A stretch of 64,000 bases of DNA from contig CAAAJI010000123.1 in NCBI GenBank assembly GCA_900642245.1, forward strand, positions 1 to 64,000. The letters run 5' to 3'. Each line of letters starts with the position of its first letter. Positions within the stretch are counted from its first letter, which is position 1. Under the pieces are notes generated by a model. It was not told the DNA's origin. It saw nothing but the letters and a program-made list of their open reading frames with translations, and did not search any database. Positions 58,571 through 64,000 of the stretch are shown in pieces. The DNA is from Fragilaria radians. Its lineage: Eukaryota > Bacillariophyta > Fragilariophyceae > Fragilariales > Fragilariaceae. The position numbers were made by a program, and so were the translations under genes.

Positions 58571-60119
58571 AATTCCCACTTATGATGGGGCAAGCAAGAC
58601 GAGAAAACGTTACTGAAGTAAACCGAGAGTCTTGGTGTCTTAAACACCCATTTATGTTGGATAACTGGATGGGTGGAAAATGAAACATGAAGTCAGCTTT
58701 TGTAGGTTGACAAGAAAGCCTTTTGTTTGTATCACTTCAAAAAAAGGAAAGGATTTTTACTCTTATTTGAGACGGAAACATTGACTGTTTGAGGGATTCT
58801 TAATATTTATTCCTAGAATTCTTTTAGATCAGGTTGTCTTCCCTTTCGTTACTATGAAAACCCTTTAGTAATCTATCACAACCGATAATTCCGTGGTTAT
58901 TCATTTTTTTATTTCTCTCAAGCTTATCATTTTGTTCGACATTTGAATCAATTTTTTCATGATGATTAGACCTTTTTCCACTATTTTTTCATCGATTTTC
59001 CTTTTTCATCAAAAATCCTTAAACTTCTTTGCTTCCACATAATGATGAGATGAATTCTTTCACTTTCCTTACGTCAGTATAAGTTCGAATGGTGGCTTTG
59101 CTTTTTATTTGCTAAAACTGCTTCAAAACTCACCCTCAGTGCCTCAATCATTCGTTCGGGATTGCTTGTATCCCTCCGTTAAGAGTCCAGAATTTACTTT
59201 CCAACTTTCCATTTCTATGTGGTATAATGGAGTCATTATACTCAAAGTTAATTTGCAAGTTTTGTTGTTAACATCTTCCTCAAGCGCAAACCCTTCACCG
59301 CCGTCATCAAATCTTTAGAGCTTCACCTGACTTTTTTTTCATTAATCAACTCAATCATCTTTTTAGTTTAGCTTTGGCTTTCAACAAACCAAAGTTAAGA
59401 CTAATAATCGAGAGCTCAAACCTTTGTGACAACAAAATGTATTCCTTGAATTGAGCTTATGTCTGCAGAAACTATTTCACCAGCAATCCCACTACGTCCC
59501 CTCCAATTGTTGATGCTACTTTTTGTCTTAATTTACCGATGGAAACTACCTTGCAGAGTATGTCAGTGACTTTGTCACCTTACGCTAATCTTGTACTATA
59601 TTCTACAATCCTAGATGACAATACTTTATGATTTAAGTTAAACACACCCAATTAATCTGTAAAAGAGTTTAATTCAAGAGATGTTATTATGTACCAACAT
59701 TTGGAGACGTCCAGTGTTGCTAGTACATGCTAATCTGGATGATGAAGATAACAGATATATTAGCACATCTAAAAACAATAAATGACAATAATAAGATTTG
59801 TTGTTTTTTCCGTTTGCAAATTTTAGATGATACTAATCAAAGGTCTCTAAAATTTAGTTGATAATAAATCACATGTGTTTCACGAACCTTTTTAAAATGA
59901 AAGTGCTTAGCTGTAAATGAAGAGCAGTCAATTGATATTTTACATGCTAGCATAGCCAGGAGACAAAAAATAAAAGACTGATCTAAATAAATATTATCAT
60001 AATGTGAAATTAGTTTGTCAAGATTTCAATCTTTCACAATTAGAAAGCAAGATTAGTTTTTGATAATTTCCTTAAAATATGACATATTTTTTCTATCTCA
60101 ACTCTCACGTAGAGCAATC
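58571..60119. other. gene-free, decayed repeat sequence
   Basis: AT-rich with no intact frame. About 59590-59760 contains a piece related to 10820-11040 (TGGAGACGTCCA plus TAGTACAT). Confidence 0.4.
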
Positions 60120-61200
60120 CTTACATTTGCTTTGCCACAAAGCCCCGAATCTTGTGCAGGGTGTTAACGTCATTTTTATTCTTCGAATTTCCCTTCCCGG
60201 ATCATGTAAAAATATCATTGAACAATGATATCAAGTTTATGTCAGGAGCAAATCTTTTTCTTTTGTCAAATCTATCATACAAGAGTGTCGCATTTCCTTC
60301 CATCAACTTAATCATCTGACCACCGTTGCTAAAATTATATCAGCCTTATCAATGCCAACTAAATCAGTTAAAAACCTGACATCCGTGACTTCTCATCATC
60401 TATCTGCAGAATGTCACGTAAATCTCGGCAAGCATTGCATTCTCATAGCCAACCATGATCTCCTTGGCGATTGTGGTGCAGTCACTTAAAGCATCATAGT
60501 TGCTGCAAACGTGACAGGAGTTTCCATTGTCCTTGATCCAAATATCCTTCCCAATGCAGTCATATTTTTTATGGAAGGGACTACAACATCAGCACTAAAG
60601 TCTAAGCCACTTCTAGTTCTCCCAGAATCTCATTCACCCATATTTTTTTTGTGACCTTAATCCAATTCGCCTATATGTGACCAGCCTCTTTTCTGCAATG
60701 CACTACCCTGTGCCTCATTTTCACTCAGCTTCTGCATCTGTGATTTCTTTCTATCAGTTTGCTTCGAAAAAAGTCCTTCATATCTCAAATTTAGCTTTTC
60801 CTAGAGTTGAACAATAGACATTGACTTTTTCTTATTTCCCAATGTGTGTCTCCACCAACAATATCTGAATATGCTGGTAAACCTCTTTCTTAACATTTTA
60901 TTTGTAGAAGTTACAATCTAGTTCTCCAAATTCCCGAGTCATCATCCTTTCCTAGTTTGTTAGTGCTCACATCAATAGACAATACCCAGCCAGTGAAAGC
61001 AATATCATTGAGTTCAATTGCTTACCATTCCTTTCCTTCTTCTCATCAAATTCAAAGGATTTTCTAGATACTTCTACTATTGCGAACAGGGCATCCTTTA
61101 TCCCAGAAAATTTAGCCTTTATCGGAGATATCAAAAATTCCGAGGACATGTGAATTAAGAGTAAGATTATGTATTTCAATTTTGATTCATTAATCACAAC
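60120..61200 (-). pseudogene. decayed Copia gag and protease
   Basis: The minus-strand translation shows DIWIKDNGNSCHVCSNYDAL then TIAKEIMVGYENAML, the decayed counterpart of the Copia protease start (WIxDTGAxxHVT ... VxVGDGxxM). Upstream is gag-like text (FLISPIKAKFSGIKDALFAI, RKSFEFDEKKERNGK). Stops and frameshifts occur throughout. No RT was seen between here and the LTR at 58283-58570. Confidence 0.6.
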
Positions 61201-61399
61201 CTTTCACATACAACTGATGAATCGTCTTCTTCGTAGTCGAGTTAAAAGAGAGCGCTTCATCACATGTAATCGTGGGTAACTAGTAAGCGTCTAGTTGGAC
61301 CAACATTTTATCCGGATAACTCTTTCTTGTTTGATTGGGACTCATTATATAGGTCGAATTGACTGATTTGAACCTTTTTTGAGTGATTCCCTCATCCGG

Positions 61400-61870
61400 T
61401 AAGATTGACTAGTGGCCTAATTGGAGCGAGAAATTTCTTGCTAGGACTATTGAAGAAATCAGAGGAGAGTTGAGTCTACGATTTGAAAGGTTGAATCAAA
61501 AGTCTACAAGTAATGAAGAAGGAACAGTTTTCGAGGAACAAGCTCTAATTACGTGGTTAGTTTAAGAAAAGATGTAAAAATTGTGGACAAGTCAGGCACA
61601 AGTCTTTTCAGTGCAAAAATCGAGGATTTAATTTGCTCTTTGAGTTTTCCAGGCTAGAAATAAACATTTTCATTGCTTTAGGATTTCATTCCATTAGAAA
61701 GAATATTCCAAGAAAAAAATCAGGAGATCCCAAAAATGACGCTTTGGAAGACGATCTAGAGTAATCTTCGTGAGGGCAGGTGAAACTATATTCAAAAGGA
61801 GGGTCATCTTTTGAAAAAGTAATCCTTAACCTTCTAGCTCCTTCTAGCTTCTGAGATTTTTTTTCACTGG
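61400..61870 (+). pseudogene. decayed Copia gag with zinc knuckle, plus strand
   Basis: The plus-strand translation gives EKFLARTIEEIRGELSLRFE and RLNQKSTSNEEGTVFEEQAL, then a CCHC knuckle CKNCGQVRHKSFQC. The knuckle identifies gag; stops interrupt it. It is oriented opposite to the relic at 60120-61200, so two old elements meet here. Confidence 0.6.
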
Positions 61871-62065
61871 GGGTCAAATTATAATGTATGGGAAGTAGTG
61901 TCTATCTGTTTTGAATTGAAAAAGAAAAGGAAGAAAAATGGAACCTCATATTTCCTAACGAAGATTACAGCAGAACATCAATACTTAACAAGTTCGAAAT
62001 CAAGCCAGTCAAAGTTATTGAAAAGTTATCTGTCCTGCCACTAATATTGAAAGGATTAACAAGTA

Positions 62066-63337
62066 ATGGGAAATTTGCTAGGCTCTCCCGTCATCGAGAA
62101 GGATACACATTCAGGAAGAACTGAAGATGGGCTAGAGTTCGGTGTATCATCCATGCAAGGTTGGCGTGTTCATATGGAAGATGCCCATATCTGCGAGCCG
62201 AAAATATATGCCAGAGAGGAAGATGTAATCATAGATCTTAACGGTCATTCATTATTTGCTGTCTTTGATGGCCACGGTGGAACTTTTGCAGCTCAGTACG
62301 CTGGCAATAATCTGTTGCGCGTGTTAAGTCGTCATAAAAAATTTATTGAGTATGCAAAATTTCATCAAGAGAGGCAAGTCAAGGAAGCTCAGTTATCAGA
62401 GGGAGAACGTGCTTCCTTCTTACGAGAGGGATTAGATCTCCTAGAAGGTGCTTTTAAAGACGCATTTCTCGAGCTTGATAGTGAAATTTACAAAGCCAAA
62501 ATGGGTCAAATTCAACCTGACGCCAATAAACCATTCCACGTTTCAGACGGTCTGCAAGATGACTCTGTTGAGGATAGTACACAAAGAGATTCGATTAGAT
62601 TTCAAGAAGTCAAAGCTATGGCGGAGAGTGATGTCGATGATTCTGGCACAACCGCTGTCGTTGTTATGATCACTCCAGATTGGATTTTATGTGCAAATTC
62701 AGGCGACAGCCGTTCGGTCATATCTAAGCAAAATCATAAGGCCGTTCCCTTATCATATGATCACAAACCTGATGACGCGCATGAACAGCAGCGAATCAAA
62801 GCTGCTGGTGGTTATGTAGCTGGAGGACGCGTAGACGGTGACCTTGCTGTCTCTCGAGGCTTGGGGGATTTTCGATTCAAGATTGCCAACACAGTATGTC
62901 AAGGTAACACGCCCCTTTCTTCCGACTATGAAATCTCTAACTTTGTCAAGCCAGAAGATCAAAAGGTATCTCCCGTCCCAGATATTATTGTACAAAATCG
63001 AAGTTGCGTTAATGACGAATTTATCGTGGTAGCATGCGATGGTATATGGGATGTAAAGACTAATCAAGAGTGTGTGAAGATGATCGCAGATATTTTTTCC
63101 GAAGGCGAAAGCAATATTGGTTTATTATGTGAAGAGGTAGGTTCTCTGTCAACTTACTTATTGGGAATACTTTGATTTCTTTTTCTAATTTTTTTTCAGG
63201 TCCTAGATATTTGCTTGAAGGATGGCAGCAAAGATAACATGACAGCACTCGTGATAAAATTTCCGGCTCAACAGGTTGGGATTGGTGGAGGCGTTGCTGC
63301 CAGAAGAATGAACCGATCTGACGATGGAATGCATTGA
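62066..63337 (+). CDS. PP2C-family (PPM) protein serine/threonine phosphatase
   Basis: Two exons, 62066-63136 and 63200-63337, with a 63-bp phase-0 intron, encode 402 residues. The start MGNLLGSP is a possible N-myristoylation site, as in PPM1A/B. Metal-binding and catalytic motifs of the PPM fold are present: GWRVHMEDAH (Asp39), FAVFDGHGG (66-72), DSGTTAVVV, ANSGDSRSV, GDLAVSRGLGDFRFK, VVACDGIWD and, in exon 2, DGSKDNMTALVI. The Mn/Mg-dependent enzyme removes phosphate from Ser/Thr in cytosolic signalling. A ~55-residue insertion after the DGHGG helix (GQIQPDANKPFHVSDGLQDD region) is longer than in animal PPM1. The gene converges on NOT3 with 113 bp between stops. Confidence 0.95.
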
Positions 63338-63450
63338 TTTTGAATGCTGGAATGGTGTCATGATTCTAGCTAAGCTAACGTACTCTTATTTCTAGAAAAT
63401 TCTTTATCTATCATAATCAACTCAATCGCTAATGTTGTGATAATTATTTC

Positions 63451-64000
63451 TTATTGAAGCGAATTTTCTAAAAAGCAATATTCGAACCGAAAGTCTGATC
63501 GAATACGCTGGCACCATCCTGCCTCGTAATCGAAATAAATATAAGTTCCTTGCTCATATTCGTCTGTGGTTATTTTAGGCTCCTCATGGCGCTTGAACCA
63601 AGTGGTATACTTTTTGTGATACCGCCACGACTGTTTCTTCAACTCTCGAGCCGCCAGGTACTGCTGAAAAGTCCCTTGCGCATAGTAAAAGATGAAAAAT
63701 AATGCATCTGTGCCTAGCTTTTCGAATACAGCTGGATTTTCGAAAATTGGAGATGGTACAGAGGGATAAGAACTTGGTGTAGGATAAGGGTTTCGAGGAG
63801 CGTAAGTCTTGGACCGATCACTATCTGATGTATTCGGAATATGTGCGAAAGAGTCGTTAATAGCAGAAAGATATCCTGATTCGAGCGATGAAGACGTGGT
63901 CTTCTTTGTAGGCAACTCCGTGTTTCCATCCAACGAGTTACTACCCAAACTTAAACCAGGCAAGCCATAATTCATCATGTCCGGAGGTTCTGCCGAAGGA
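63451..64000 (-). CDS. CNOT3: CCR4-NOT complex subunit 3 (NOT3/CNOT3), C-terminal part
   Basis: A minus-strand frame open from the right window edge to TAA 63453-63451. After a Ser/Pro-rich linker it has the NOT box of NOT3/NOT5: FEKLGTDALFFIFYYAQGTF, QYLAARELKKQSWRYHKKYT, WFKRHEEPKITTDEYEQGTY and IYFDYEAGWCQRI, ending in EYCFLENSLQ. This domain pairs with the NOT2 NOT box and docks on the NOT1 scaffold of the CCR4-NOT deadenylase, which shortens mRNA poly(A) tails. The N-terminal coiled-coil part must lie outside the window. EYEAGW-type wording is close to animal CNOT3. An internal ATG at 63978 is not the true start. Confidence 0.93.
   Translation of the reverse strand, partial: PSAEPPDMMNYGLPGLSLGSNSLDGNTELPTKKTTSSSLESGYLSAINDSFAHIPNTSDSDRSKTYAPRNPYPTPSSYPSVPSPIFENPAVFEKLGTDALFFIFYYAQGTFQQYLAARELKKQSWRYHKKYTTWFKRHEEPKITTDEYEQGTYIYFDYEAGWCQRIRSDFRFEYCFLENSLQ

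Noticed and set aside
1..64000. CRISPR arrays, tRNA/rRNA genes, bacterial operons or plasmid/phage modules
   Set aside because: No regularly spaced repeats, no cloverleaf-like sequence and no Shine-Dalgarno-type gene strings were seen; the genes are spliced and eukaryotic.

Overview
The window is nuclear DNA from a eukaryote. Its genes are split by short GT-AG introns (roughly 70-125 bp), are AT-rich by eye, and lie on both strands with no operons. The best guess is a diatom or close stramenopile. The Copia-type elements, with WHVDD or WVDD reverse transcriptase motifs and an unusual integrase region, and the RING/Myb-like/GAF protein resemble what I know from diatom genomes. That placement is inference; no rRNA or organelle marker is present to fix it.

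Layout. (1) 1-8.7 kb, housekeeping block: the 5' end of an unknown membrane protein, a TPR protein, proteasome subunit RPN3/PSMD3 and a three-RRM CELF/Bruno-like RNA-binding protein. (2) 8.7-13.7 kb: gene-free, with decayed retroelement fragments. (3) 13.7-19.8 kb: an unknown membrane protein, a REX1-domain DNA-repair-type protein, a diverged tandem duplication and a flavin-dependent monooxygenase. (4) 20.1-36.1 kb: a nested transposon complex. A prefoldin subunit 3 gene is cut in two by a minus-strand Copia element that has lost its RT. That element was later hit by a plus-strand Copia element (175-bp LTRs, perfect GATTG target duplication). A second plus-strand Copia (217-bp LTRs, ATGGA duplication) sits inside another decayed reading frame. 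(5) 37.1-41.1 kb: TMEM18 and RPL5 share a 229-bp divergent promoter, followed by a membrane RING-H2 protein. (6) 41.9-48.4 kb: a decayed Ty3/gypsy-like element with a pogo/Tigger transposon inserted between its RNase H and integrase, a decayed hAT transposase, an intact fatty-acid-hydroxylase-family gene and a possible further transposase relic. (7) 49.7-55.3 kb: a choline-transporter-like (SLC44) protein and a RING/Myb-like/GAF protein. (8) 55.3-62.0 kb: decayed LTR elements around a 104-base assembly gap. (9) 62.0-64 kb: a PP2C phosphatase and the C-terminus of the CCR4-NOT subunit NOT3.

The host genes do not form one pathway. They are ordinary core functions: proteolysis, mRNA binding and turnover, translation, lipid and membrane metabolism, and signalling. 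Neighbours are often convergent with only 110-390 bp between stop codons. I found no CRISPR array, tRNA, rRNA or bacterial-type cluster. The most notable material is the layered transposon history, with a disrupted prefoldin gene and repeated TGA-for-Trp changes in three retroelements, and the unusual RING/Myb-like/GAF protein. I did not find a convincing new multi-gene system.
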